From Arcicella rosea (lineage in GTDB: Bacteria; Bacteroidota; Bacteroidia; Cytophagales; Spirosomataceae): a stretch of 64,000 nucleotides of DNA. A program made the translations under genes and the position numbers. Where the stretch lies: positions 1 through 64,000 of the forward strand of contig NZ_JBEUMS010000011.1 in the NCBI RefSeq assembly GCF_040543805.1, read 5' to 3'. The notes under the pieces are model-generated. The model did no database searches. It was not told the DNA's origin and worked only from the letters and a program-made list of their open reading frames with translations. Below are positions 38,447 through 46,050 of this stretch, one piece after another (positions within the stretch are counted from its first letter, which is position 1; every line of letters starts with the position of its first letter).

Positions 38447-38842
38447 CTTTGAGCTGTGAGCTATGAGCTTTGAGCGAACCTTAATTTAAAAAGCTCAAGA
38501 CTTAGTCTTAACTCAGAAAAGCTGTATGCTAATACACATTTTCTGACTTGTGATACACAAAATCTGAGTTAAGAGTCAGAGAAATGGAGTTAAAGCTCGC
38601 TAAAAGTGTATTGAAGCTCATAAAATCCGAGTACCTACTCACTTGAACTGAGTCAGTACTCAATAAATTTGAGTTAAAGCTCAGTCAAATTGAGTTGATA
38701 ATCGGAAATACTGTATTAGAACTCAGTTTAAGTGGACTTGCTCCCAGCTTTGAGCCTTGAGCTATGAGCTTTGTGCAAGCATTAATTAAAAAAAGCTCAA
38801 AGCTCGTAGCTCGTAGCTCGTAGCTCAAGGCTAACAGCTAAA
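38445..38842. repeat. Heptameric AGCT-word arrays flanking a palindrome-rich region
   Basis: Four consecutive heptamers of the form AGCTNTG start at 38445; four more (AGCTTTG, AGCCTTG, AGCTATG, AGCTTTG) start at 38746; and six inverted-type heptamers (AGCTCAA, AGCTCGT three times, AGCTCAA, GGCTAAC) run from 38794 to 38835, followed by AGCTAAA. The first two arrays with their flanks form an imperfect direct repeat of about 54 nt, 301 nt apart. Between them are many ACTCA/TGAGT words and an 11-bp inverted repeat (38507-38517 with 38563-38573). There is no coding frame. The region fills the gap between the converging kinase and GNAT genes. Confidence 0.85.
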
Positions 38843-38846
38843 AAAG

Positions 38847-39395
38847 CTATCGTACTTTCAATTTCCAGTTTTTAACTTGCATTTTTTCGATATGGTGTAC
38901 TTCGGCAATGCCAAATTCTCTGAAACCTGCTTTTTTAAGTACGTTTTGTGAAGGTAAATTAAAAAATGGTGTATCGGCAATGATGGTTTTTAAAGATGGC
39001 TCAAGGCTTGCCCAATCTATCAAACAGTTTATTGCCTCGGTTGCGTAACCTTTTTCACGATGTTTTCCATCAATAAAGTAACCAACCATCGTTACGCCAT
39101 CTTGGTCTGGAAAACCAGCAAAACCGATTCCACCAATTGAAATGTTTTCGGCAACTAAAACGATTTCCCAATTGGTGTACCAAAAAAAGTTATCAGGATT
39201 TTCGGCCGTCATCGGTAGCCAAAAATTTACTAAGGCATCCAATGTCTCGGCTTTAAAAAAGTCTTCAATTTGCCAATTAGACGGATTCAGACCTAATTGT
39301 CGCTCCATTTTTTCTCTACTTTGGATAAACCAGAGTGTGAGTAAATCATTATCTAAAGGAATTAATTTCAATCGTTCTGAATATATTTCTATCAT
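38847..39395 (-). CDS. GNAT-family N-acetyltransferase (RimJ/RimL type)
   Basis: A 182-residue acetyltransferase; I use the ATG at 39395 giving MIEIYSERLKLIPL, the usual opening of RimJ/RimL-like proteins (the longer frame starts at a TTG). The acetyl-CoA-binding region is in GYFIDGKHREKGYATEAINCLIDWA (about 115-140), and the C-terminal helix-strand NVLKKAGFREFG follows. The substrate is unknown. It lies on the opposite strand between the LytS kinase and the LytTR regulator, an odd interruption of what is usually a continuous pair. Confidence 0.85.
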   Translation of the reverse strand: MIEIYSERLKLIPLDNDLLTLWFIQSREKMERQLGLNPSNWQIEDFFKAETLDALVNFWLPMTAENPDNFFWYTNWEIVLVAENISIGGIGFAGFPDQDGVTMVGYFIDGKHREKGYATEAINCLIDWASLEPSLKTIIADTPFFNLPSQNVLKKAGFREFGIAEVHHIEKMQVKNWKLKVR

Positions 39396-39404
39396 CGCAT
39401 TTCC

Positions 39405-39459
39405 CACGATTTGCCACATCGTGTGTATCAAAAATTAACCAGCGATTTGGCAAATCGTG
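39405..39459. promoter_or_regulatory. 12-bp inverted repeat between GNAT and LytTR genes
   Basis: CACGATTTGCCA (39405-39416) and its exact complement TGGCAAATCGTG (39448-39459), separated by 31 nt. Each half also contains a shorter palindrome (CACGAT/ATCGTG, and CGATTTG-G-CAAATCG). The element fills the divergent gap between the GNAT gene and the response-regulator gene, so it could be a shared operator or a folded leader. Confidence 0.6.
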
Positions 39460-39469
39460 TGAAAAATCT

Positions 39470-40258
39470 ATGTTTAAAACAATCCTTATCGACGACGAAA
39501 AACTAGCTATCAATCGCCTTGAAAGATTGCTGGGCAAATATACAGATACTTTTGAGATAATCGGACGAGCCAATAATGGTGCAGAAGGACTTTCGTTGGT
39601 AGAAACGCTTCGTCCTGATTTGATTTTTTTAGACATTGAAATGCCTGTGATGACGGGTTTTGAAATGCTCTCTCGGCTTACTTTTATGCCTTTGGTAGTT
39701 TTCGCTACGGCTTTCGACGAGTACGCTATTAAGGCTTTTGAGGAAAATTCTATTGATTACCTTTTGAAACCCATCGAACATGAAAGATTGGACAAAACGG
39801 TTCAAAAACTAATGCTTTGGCAGTCGAACGTGGTACAAAAAGTGGAGCAGACGAATCATCAAGAGAATTTATTTAATGATAATCTGATGAAAATGATTGA
39901 AGCGATGAAACCAAAAAAGGCTATCAGTTCTATTTCGGTAAAAACTGGCAGTAAGATTTTATTGATTGATTTACAAGATATTAGTCATTTTGAGGCTGAC
40001 GATAAGTATGTATTTCTGATAACACTTGATGGACAAAAATACTTGACAAGCTATACAATTTCTATTCTTGCAGAGAAATTGCCGTCAAATCAGTTTTTGC
40101 AAATTAGTAGGGCAAATATTATTAATATTCAGAAAATCAAAGAAATAGAGAAACACTTTAATGGAAAATTTCAAATTACGATGAAAGATAAAGCTCAAAG
40201 TAAAATGATTTCTGGCGGTACTTTTGGGGAAGCGATTAAGGCTTTGTTTGAGATTTAG
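39470..40258 (+). CDS. LytTR-family response regulator
   Basis: A 262-residue two-domain regulator. The receiver (1-120) has the acidic pair Asp8-Asp9, the phospho-acceptor Asp55 in LIFLDIEMP, and the conserved Lys in YLLKPIEHERL. The LytTR DNA-binding domain (about 155-258) shows KILLIDLQDISHFEADDKYVFL, then QISRANIINIQKIKEI. It should be activated by the LytS-like kinase at 37376 and bind paired direct repeats in target promoters; the repeats at 34233/34254 and 36566/36587 are candidates. Confidence 0.92.
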   Translation: MFKTILIDDEKLAINRLERLLGKYTDTFEIIGRANNGAEGLSLVETLRPDLIFLDIEMPVMTGFEMLSRLTFMPLVVFATAFDEYAIKAFEENSIDYLLKPIEHERLDKTVQKLMLWQSNVVQKVEQTNHQENLFNDNLMKMIEAMKPKKAISSISVKTGSKILLIDLQDISHFEADDKYVFLITLDGQKYLTSYTISILAEKLPSNQFLQISRANIINIQKIKEIEKHFNGKFQITMKDKAQSKMISGGTFGEAIKALFEI

Positions 40259-40269
40259 ATTTTTGGGGG

Positions 40270-40309
40270 GACTTGAAGACTGGAGGACTTAAGGACTGTA
40301 AGACAGAAG
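40270..40309. repeat. Five octamers with GAC core
   Basis: Exactly five 8-nt units starting GAC run from 40270 to 40309 (for example GACTTGAA, then GACTGGAG); four begin GACT and the last is GACAGAAG. The other positions vary. It begins 12 nt after the LytTR regulator stop codon. The remaining gap to 40490 is filled by a further repeat pair and a TCAC-word tract. Confidence 0.8.
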
Positions 40310-40427
40310 AAGCAAGAAACAAGATGCGGGAGGTTTTTATTGGAGACTTGAGGATTTTAAGACTTGAAGATGAAATAAGCAAGAAACAAGATGCCGGGAG
40401 GTTTTTATTGGAGATTTGAGGATTTTA
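40310..40427. repeat. Direct repeat of about 50 nt, two copies
   Basis: Copy 1 (40310-40359) and copy 2 (40377-40427) are nearly identical, differing by one inserted C and a C/T change. Both begin AAGCAAGAAACAAGATGC and continue with GGGAGGTTTTTATTGGAGA. The copy starts are 67 nt apart. Within and between the copies the 8-nt rhythm of the preceding tract continues in weakened form. Confidence 0.85.
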
Positions 40428-40444
40428 GAACTGAAAAATAAAAA

Positions 40445-40488
40445 TCACTAAATCACAATTCACTAACTCACTCATTCACTAATTCACA
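40445..40488. repeat. TCAC-word tract, 7-8 nt period
   Basis: TCAC occurs at 40445, 40453, 40460, 40468, 40476 and 40484, giving steps of 8, 7, 8, 8 and 8 nt, with A/T-rich varying bases between. It abuts the stop codon of the small gene at 40490-40630. Confidence 0.75.
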
Positions 40489-40489
40489 A

Positions 40490-40630
40490 CTAAAAAATTC
40501 CTTTAGCAATTAAATAAGGTACAATTAACCAAAGTAATCCTTTAATCAAGAAAAAGAAAAAACCTGCCCAACCTAAGCGTTTGAGCCATGCACGAAAATC
40601 TTTTTTGGGTGGGGTTTGATTTGTTTCCAA
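40490..40630 (-). CDS. Small single-pass membrane protein (46 aa)
   Basis: A short frame ending in TAG at 40490. Reading from the TTG at 40630, the product is about 46 residues: a polar start (METNQTPPKKDF), then RAWLKRLGWAGFFFFLIKG, LLWLIVPYL and IAKGIF. The single hydrophobic segment with flanking Lys/Arg suggests a small inner-membrane protein of the kind found in many Bacteroidota and often mis-annotated. An in-frame TAA lies nine codons above the TTG and there is no ATG, so the start is uncertain. The protein-like composition, unlike the repeats around it, supports a real gene. Confidence 0.55.
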   Translation of the reverse strand: METNQTPPKKDFRAWLKRLGWAGFFFFLIKGLLWLIVPYLIAKGIF

Positions 40631-40675
40631 TGTTAATGAGTGATTTCCAGATTAACGCCATTACTTTTCAATTAG

Positions 40676-40714
40676 TTTTCACCTCAATGATTTTTTATCT
40701 CATTGAGGTGAAAA
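40676..40714. terminator. Perfect 15-bp hairpin after argH
   Basis: TTTTCACCTCAATGA (40676-40690) pairs with its exact complement at 40700-40714 across a 9-nt T-rich loop. It begins 5 nt past the argH stop. A/T pairs at the stem base supply U-tracts in either direction, so it can act on both strands. Confidence 0.8.
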
Positions 40715-40719
40715 GTTTT

Positions 40720-42057
40720 CTATTTCAGCAAGTCATCAATGGCATTTTGTACTTTTTCAAAACCAAATCTTCCAACAACTTCTTGCATCATTGCTGAAAT
40801 TTGTTCGTTGCACAAATTGCCAATGCTTCCTTCATGATTGTGTTTTAAATCACGGTTAGGCGTATAAGTATTTGAATTGATTTCGTTACCAATAATTTTA
40901 TAAGCTTCACGGAAAGGTACGCCTTGCAACACTAATTCGTTTACTCTTTCTACCGAAAATAATAAATCGTATTTGGTATCTTCCAAAATTCCTTCTTTTA
41001 CTTGAATATTTGAAAGCATGAAGTAAGTCATGTCTAAGCAATTCAAAATTTCATCAAAAGCAGGCATTAAAATTTCTTTCAAAATCTGCATTTCACGATG
41101 ATAACCCGAAGGCAAATTGCCCATTACCAACATTATTTCGTTAGGAAGTCCTTTCAAACGATTGGTTTTTCCTCTTAATAATTCTGCCACATCAGGATTT
41201 TTCTTGTGTGGCATAATCGAACTTCCCGTCGTCATTTCATCGGGTAATTTAATGAAACCGAAGTTCTGAGAATTATACAAACAAATATCCATCGCTAATC
41301 TTGAAAGCGTCGAAGCAAATTGAGCAATGGCGGTTGTGGCAAATAATTCAGTTTTTCCACGAGACATTTGGGCATAAACCACATTGTAATGCAAATTATC
41401 AAAACCCAATAATTCTGTCGTCATGGTTCTGTTCAAAGGAAATGATGAACCATAACCAGCACCAGAACCCAGTGGATTTTTGTTTGCTAAACGATAAGCG
41501 GCTTGCAACATTTCCATATCGTCCACCAAACTTTCGGCATAAGCCCCAAACCACAAACCAAAACTTGAAGGCATGGCAATTTGCAAATGCGTATAACCCG
41601 GCAATAATACTTCTTTGAATTTTTCACTCAAAGTAATCAATAATTCAAACAAACGATTTGAAGATTCTGCTACTTCTTGTAAACGAGTACGAGTGAAAAG
41701 TTTTAAATCCACCAAAACTTGGTCGTTTCTCGAACGTCCAGAGTGAATTTTCTTACCAGCTTCGCCCAATTTACGAGTCAGCATCAATTCTACTTGCGAA
41801 TGCACATCTTCGATACCTTCTTCAATCGTAAAATCACCTGCTTGAATACTTTGGTAAATTGCCTTTAATTCTTGCTGAATTTCGGCTAATTCTGCTTTTT
41901 CAAGCAAGCCGATACTTTCTAACATTTGCGTATGAGCCAAAGAACCCAACACATCAAATTCAGCTAAAAGTACATCAAATTCGGGGTCACGCCCAACGGT
42001 AAATTTTTCAATTTTTTCATTTACCGAAACATTATCTTTTTGCCAGAGTTTGCTCAA
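40720..42057 (-). CDS. argH: Argininosuccinate lyase
   Basis: A 445-residue enzyme that splits argininosuccinate into arginine and fumarate, the last step of arginine synthesis. Family motifs are clear: HSQVELMLT and KIHSGRSRNDQVLVDL near residues 85-120, GYTHLQIAMPSSFG, and the superfamily signature GSSIMPHKKNPD (about 280). The only plausible start is a TTG at 42057, giving MSKLWQKDN and the expected N-terminus; no in-frame ATG lies upstream in the gap. It is the last gene of the minus-strand arg run, 22 nt after the DUF5009 gene, and ends at a strong hairpin. Confidence 0.95.
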   Translation of the reverse strand: MSKLWQKDNVSVNEKIEKFTVGRDPEFDVLLAEFDVLGSLAHTQMLESIGLLEKAELAEIQQELKAIYQSIQAGDFTIEEGIEDVHSQVELMLTRKLGEAGKKIHSGRSRNDQVLVDLKLFTRTRLQEVAESSNRLFELLITLSEKFKEVLLPGYTHLQIAMPSSFGLWFGAYAESLVDDMEMLQAAYRLANKNPLGSGAGYGSSFPLNRTMTTELLGFDNLHYNVVYAQMSRGKTELFATTAIAQFASTLSRLAMDICLYNSQNFGFIKLPDEMTTGSSIMPHKKNPDVAELLRGKTNRLKGLPNEIMLVMGNLPSGYHREMQILKEILMPAFDEILNCLDMTYFMLSNIQVKEGILEDTKYDLLFSVERVNELVLQGVPFREAYKIIGNEINSNTYTPNRDLKHNHEGSIGNLCNEQISAMMQEVVGRFGFEKVQNAIDDLLK

Positions 42058-42079
42058 TTTTTTATTTTTTATATTTCGT

Positions 42080-43264
42080 TTAAACCTTAATAAATATCTT
42101 TTTGCGATACATCCACCGCAAAATTAGCCATTCAAAACCTAAAACTAATGTTCCTTGCACCAAGCTTTGATATGGAATACCCAAAATTGTGGCATAATCT
42201 TTCCCAAAATGTATCAATAAGGATTTTGCAATGTAAGAATCAACAGTGTGTGCAATGATATAAGCAGCGATGGAATTTGTACCAATGACGATGAAGAAAA
42301 AAACATATTTCCCTTTTTGAAGTACATCTATTGTCCAATAAAAAAATGCCATTAACAGAAAACACCAACCTCCGCTAAAAATCACCCAAGTTGGCGTCCA
42401 GATTCTTTTGACATTCGGACAAATTCCAAGAGCATTTAAGATTGATGCCAACACCAAACCGCTAATACCTAAAATGATAAAAGTCTTTAATTTTTCATTA
42501 GATGAAGTATTGGCTTTCAAGATATTTCCTGCCAAAAGCCCTAAAATCATCGTACCTAAAGTAGGAATAAAACTTAAAGTAACGTAGCCACCACCATTGA
42601 AAACAAAAGGTTTTTCTCTTGGGAAAAGGTTCAAAAACCATTGGTCGAAGTCAGAAGCTAAATTGGTATTTTTATTCCAATGAGCGGCAAATCCTGATAA
42701 GTGATGCGACCAATCTTTAGCAACGCCAACACTTGTGGTATCAAAATTAGCATCGGGCAAAGGATACAAAGCAAAAGCCAACCAATAACCAAGTAATATC
42801 AGCACTAAAGCAGTAATCTGAATTTTCTGAGAACGGAAATTCAATAAAAATAAGAAAGAATATCCCAGACCAATTTGGGTAAGTGTATCTTCAAAAGTAA
42901 AGTTGGTTTGTTCTTTCCACTGCGAACGAAGGAAAATACCCAGCAAAATCAGTTTCAAAGAACGCCAAAGTACATGACTGAATACTTTGGTAAAATTCTC
43001 TTGATGTTGCAAGCGATTCGCCACCGAATAAGGCAAAACTACACCCACCAAAAAAGAAAATGAAGGTTGAATTAAATCGTGTAAAGAACAACCAATCCAT
43101 TCTACATGGGACTGATTGAAAGCAAGAAATTGCCAAAAAGTACTTTGGGGTAAAGCTTCTGAAACTTTTTCAAAACTCAAAACCTCAGCCATCATTAAAA
43201 ACATCACAAAGCCACGGTAAACGTCTGCCGAAGTTAGTCGATTTTGAAATGATGATTGAGACAT
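42080..43264 (-). CDS. DUF5009/HGSNAT-like multi-pass membrane acyltransferase
   Basis: A 394-residue membrane protein with about ten helices. The N-terminal pattern RLTSADVYRGFVMFLMMAEV and HVEWIGCSLHDLIQPSFSFLVGVVLPYS matches the family related to heparan-alpha-glucosaminide N-acetyltransferase (DUF5009/DUF5690-like), proteins thought to transfer acetyl groups across the membrane to sugars. FIVIGTNSIAAYIIAHTVDSYI lies near the C-terminus. The substrate is unknown. It sits between argE (20-nt gap) and argH (22-nt gap), so it is cotranscribed with arginine genes, yet no arginine role is known. Confidence 0.82.
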   Translation of the reverse strand: MSQSSFQNRLTSADVYRGFVMFLMMAEVLSFEKVSEALPQSTFWQFLAFNQSHVEWIGCSLHDLIQPSFSFLVGVVLPYSVANRLQHQENFTKVFSHVLWRSLKLILLGIFLRSQWKEQTNFTFEDTLTQIGLGYSFLFLLNFRSQKIQITALVLILLGYWLAFALYPLPDANFDTTSVGVAKDWSHHLSGFAAHWNKNTNLASDFDQWFLNLFPREKPFVFNGGGYVTLSFIPTLGTMILGLLAGNILKANTSSNEKLKTFIILGISGLVLASILNALGICPNVKRIWTPTWVIFSGGWCFLLMAFFYWTIDVLQKGKYVFFFIVIGTNSIAAYIIAHTVDSYIAKSLLIHFGKDYATILGIPYQSLVQGTLVLGFEWLILRWMYRKKIFIKV

Positions 43265-43284
43265 TGTTTTAGAGTTTAAAATAG

Positions 43285-44364
43285 CTATCGGGCAATGATT
43301 ACTTCACCTAACATTTTAATATATAAATCTATTCCTTCTTCGATTTCAGATAAATAAATAAATTCATCGGCAGTGTGCGAACGACCTGAATGCCCCGGTC
43401 CTAATTTTAACGACTGACAATCCAACACAGCTTGGTCAGAAGTAGTCGGCGAGCCATAAGTAGTCCTTCCCAATTGAATGCCAGCTTGCACGATTGGATG
43501 TTCCAAAGGAATCGAAGATGGTTTCAAACGAATAGAACGAGCTTGTGCATCCGATTCAATATTTTGACGAATTGTATCCAAAGTTTCTTCCAAAGAATAT
43601 TGTTCGGTTACTCTACAATCAATTGTAAAAGAACAAGTATCAGGCACTACATTGTGTTGTTTTCCAGCATTGATAATCGTTACCGACATTTTCATTTTCC
43701 CCAACACAGGCGATACTTTTGGAAATTCATATTGTTGAATCCAAGTAATATCACGAAGCGCTTTATAAATGGCATTATCACCTTCTTCACGGGCTGCATG
43801 TCCTGCTTTTCCATGAGCGGTACAATCCACAACCATCAAACCTTTTTCGGCAATGGCTAAGTGCATTTCGGTAGGTTCACCCACGATGGCAAAGGAAATT
43901 TCTGGTAAGTCGTTTTCTTTCAAGAGTAATTCCAAACCATTTACACCCGAAATTTCTTCTTCGGCAGAAGCCACAAAAAGCACATTGAAACTTAAATCAC
44001 TTCTATGATAAAAATAACAAAAAGTAGCTAATAAACTTACCAAACAACCACCAGCATCGTTACTTCCTAAGCCAAAGAGTTTTCCATCTTTCACCAAAGG
44101 TTCAAAAGGATTCAATGTCCAAGAAGGATTCGGTTTTACGGTATCGTGATGAGAATTAAGCAATACGGTTGGTAAAGCGGGATTAAAATGCTTATTTCTT
44201 GCCCAAATATTATTGATTTTTCTGCGGAATGGAATTGTTCTTTCTCTGAAAAATTCTTCAAGAATATCACCTGTTTGTTGCTCTTCACGACTAAAAGATT
44301 GTGTTGCAATCAATTGTTTTAAAAGAGTGATGGCATCTTGAGTGAGTTGTTGTTGTAAGGTCAT
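43285..44364 (-). CDS. argE: M20 metallopeptidase, acyl-ornithine deacylase
   Basis: A 359-residue zinc enzyme of the ArgE/DapE group. Metal ligands are visible: NSHHDTVKP (first His/Asp), GSNDAGGCL (bridging Asp), ASAEEEISG (catalytic Glu and ligand Glu), EPTEMHLA and GPGHSGRSHTADEF near the C-terminus. The dimerisation domain lies about 175-290 (AHGKAGHAAREEGDNAIYKAL). In this cluster it should remove the acetyl or succinyl group from ornithine or citrulline. A DapE role cannot be fully excluded, but the position among argH, argB and argF' favours arginine synthesis. Confidence 0.88.
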   Translation of the reverse strand: MTLQQQLTQDAITLLKQLIATQSFSREEQQTGDILEEFFRERTIPFRRKINNIWARNKHFNPALPTVLLNSHHDTVKPNPSWTLNPFEPLVKDGKLFGLGSNDAGGCLVSLLATFCYFYHRSDLSFNVLFVASAEEEISGVNGLELLLKENDLPEISFAIVGEPTEMHLAIAEKGLMVVDCTAHGKAGHAAREEGDNAIYKALRDITWIQQYEFPKVSPVLGKMKMSVTIINAGKQHNVVPDTCSFTIDCRVTEQYSLEETLDTIRQNIESDAQARSIRLKPSSIPLEHPIVQAGIQLGRTTYGSPTTSDQAVLDCQSLKLGPGHSGRSHTADEFIYLSEIEEGIDLYIKMLGEVIIAR

Positions 44365-44396
44365 ACAATTGACTTGGTTTCAAAAACCATTAGCGT

Positions 44397-45347
44397 TTAT
44401 TCGAATCTTGAGAATCGATTTACAAGTTCAAAAATATCGTCTTTACGAGCTAATTGATTAATCCACTCGCTTGGAATTTGGTCGAAACCATAATACAAAC
44501 CAGCCATTCCGCCCGTAACCGAGCCGATTGTGTCGGTATCGTCGCCCAAATTAATGCCTTTGAGTACGGCATCATGAAAATTGTCGGTAGTAAGAAATGC
44601 CCAAAGACTTGCTTCTAAAGTATGAAGAATATAACCTGAAGAGAAGATTTCATCTTGTGAAAGCTCTGAAATATCATCAAATAAAATTCTATTGTAAAGT
44701 TCTATTTCAGCATTTTTGATTTGAATCAAATGTAAATAATCACGAACAGTATTTTGAGTTTCGTGATAAGCCTTGAATTTATTTTCTTCTTTGATAAGAT
44801 TTATTACAAATTCAACGGCAAAAAAACATCCAATAATGGTACGAATATGCGCATGAGTAATACTTGATACTTCTCTGACAACTGCAAAACGTTGATCTAT
44901 TGGTTTATTTTTCAGATAAAAAGCCAATGGTAAAATTCTCATCAAAGAACCATTTCCATTAGAATAATCATCGCATTCGCCTGATTGATAAGGAGAAACA
45001 CCTTTTAAAATTTTATCAATGGCATTTCGAGTAGAAACACCAATATCAAACATTGCTCCAGTAGATGACCAATAATTAAACTCATACCATTTACACAAAC
45101 GTTTAGCGAGTAATTCTACATCATAGCCCTCAATCAATTGTTCAGCTAAGCAGAAAGACATCGAACTATCATCCGACCAAGTACCAGCTGGTTGATGATG
45201 CGTTCCATATTCACGCATACCCACTACGGGCTTTGCCTGTAAATGTTTACGACTCATAAACTCTACAGGTACGCCTAAAGCATCGCCTGTAGCAATGCCA
45301 AAAAGTAGTCCTTTACTGTGCATTTTTGAGTTTTTTAATAAAAACAT
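44397..45347 (-). CDS. ADP-ribosylglycohydrolase (DraG/ARH-like)
   Basis: A 316-residue hydrolase. The two-metal site is complete: GIATGDALGVPVEF (about 17-30), GTWSDDSSM (Asp59-Asp60) and GDDTDTIGSVTGGMAG (about 268-283), with NGSLMRILPLAF between. It would remove ADP-ribose from proteins, nucleic acids or small molecules. Its ATG at 45347 overlaps the stop of the PIN gene in the form TAATG, a translational coupling arrangement; a second ATG at 45323 is also possible. It forms a three-gene unit with the PIN toxin and the small protein before it, inserted between argB and argE. Confidence 0.88.
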   Translation of the reverse strand: MFLLKNSKMHSKGLLFGIATGDALGVPVEFMSRKHLQAKPVVGMREYGTHHQPAGTWSDDSSMSFCLAEQLIEGYDVELLAKRLCKWYEFNYWSSTGAMFDIGVSTRNAIDKILKGVSPYQSGECDDYSNGNGSLMRILPLAFYLKNKPIDQRFAVVREVSSITHAHIRTIIGCFFAVEFVINLIKEENKFKAYHETQNTVRDYLHLIQIKNAEIELYNRILFDDISELSQDEIFSSGYILHTLEASLWAFLTTDNFHDAVLKGINLGDDTDTIGSVTGGMAGLYYGFDQIPSEWINQLARKDDIFELVNRFSRFE

Positions 45348-45721
45348 TAGATTTCATACAAGTCCAAATTAGGAATGAAGTTGAAATCTTTTAGATTATA
45401 TGTAAAAAGAGGAATACGATGAATTACAGAAGTAGCACCAATAATAGCATCAGGAATTTGTAAACCATGACTTAATTTGAATTTTTCAATCAAAGTTGTA
45501 GCTAATTTAGAGGTTTCAGCATCAATATCAATTACATCAAAATATTTGATTTTTTTCTTCATTTGGACAAGTTCAGTTTTGTTCTTCATACCTTGATAAA
45601 GTTCCATCAAAGTAATTGATGAAATCACAATATTTTCAAAACCAATTTTGTCCATTTCATCAATGGTATCTTGCCTACCATTAAAAGCACTTATGAAAAT
45701 ATTTGTATCACAAAGTACCAT
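45347..45721 (-). CDS. PIN-domain toxin, VapC family
   Basis: A 124-residue ribonuclease-like protein with all four acidic PIN positions: Asp5 in MVLCDTNIFISAF, Glu40 in SSITLMELYQGMKN, Asp91 in IPDAIIGATS and Asp112 in NLKDFNFIP. VapC toxins cut RNA (often tRNA) and are neutralised by the partner antitoxin. It starts 3 nt after the stop of the 77-residue upstream gene and overlaps the ADP-ribosylglycohydrolase start. The intact active site suggests a working toxin. Confidence 0.88.
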   Translation of the reverse strand: MVLCDTNIFISAFNGRQDTIDEMDKIGFENIVISSITLMELYQGMKNKTELVQMKKKIKYFDVIDIDAETSKLATTLIEKFKLSHGLQIPDAIIGATSVIHRIPLFTYNLKDFNFIPNLDLYEI

Positions 45722-45724
45722 TCC

Positions 45725-45958
45725 TTATTCCCAATTTCTTTTCCATCCTTCACTACGAATCTCTTCTAAAGACCGTGGATTTGATTTCCAAATACCAAAT
45801 AAATCTTTCGGATTGAGAGACTTATTTCCTTTTGTAATCAAAGTATTGCCTTTCAATTCAGATGAAACGACTTTTACATTCACAAATTGAAATGATTTGA
45901 ACAGTAAAAATAGTTTTTCCAATTCAGCTTGGCTATTTACTTCAAATGTAACGTTCAT
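45725..45958 (-). CDS. Small antitoxin-like partner of the PIN toxin
   Basis: A 77-residue protein (MNVTFEVNSQAELEKLFLLF...) directly upstream of the PIN gene. It starts with a short beta/helix part and ends in a polar, basic/aromatic tail (SNPRSLEEIRSEGWKRNWE), the kind of C-terminus that wraps around VapC toxins. I do not recognise a named DNA-binding fold. The role as antitoxin rests on its size and the gene order, the usual VapB-VapC layout, with 3 nt between them. Confidence 0.75.
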   Translation of the reverse strand: MNVTFEVNSQAELEKLFLLFKSFQFVNVKVVSSELKGNTLITKGNKSLNPKDLFGIWKSNPRSLEEIRSEGWKRNWE

Positions 45959-46050
45959 TATTCTTAGATTTTATTTTCGTAAAAATAATTTTAAATAATG
46001 GCTTTACAATGCTATTTAGCAATTTAACCTCTTTGAAAAGGTCGAATTGC

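Noticed and set aside
38445..38842. CRISPR array
   Set aside because: Repeats are 7 nt long with no spacers of constant size, and no cas gene is nearby.
43432..43860. 142-codon plus-strand frame antisense to argE
   Set aside because: Arg/His/Phe-rich shadow of a well-conserved metalloenzyme.
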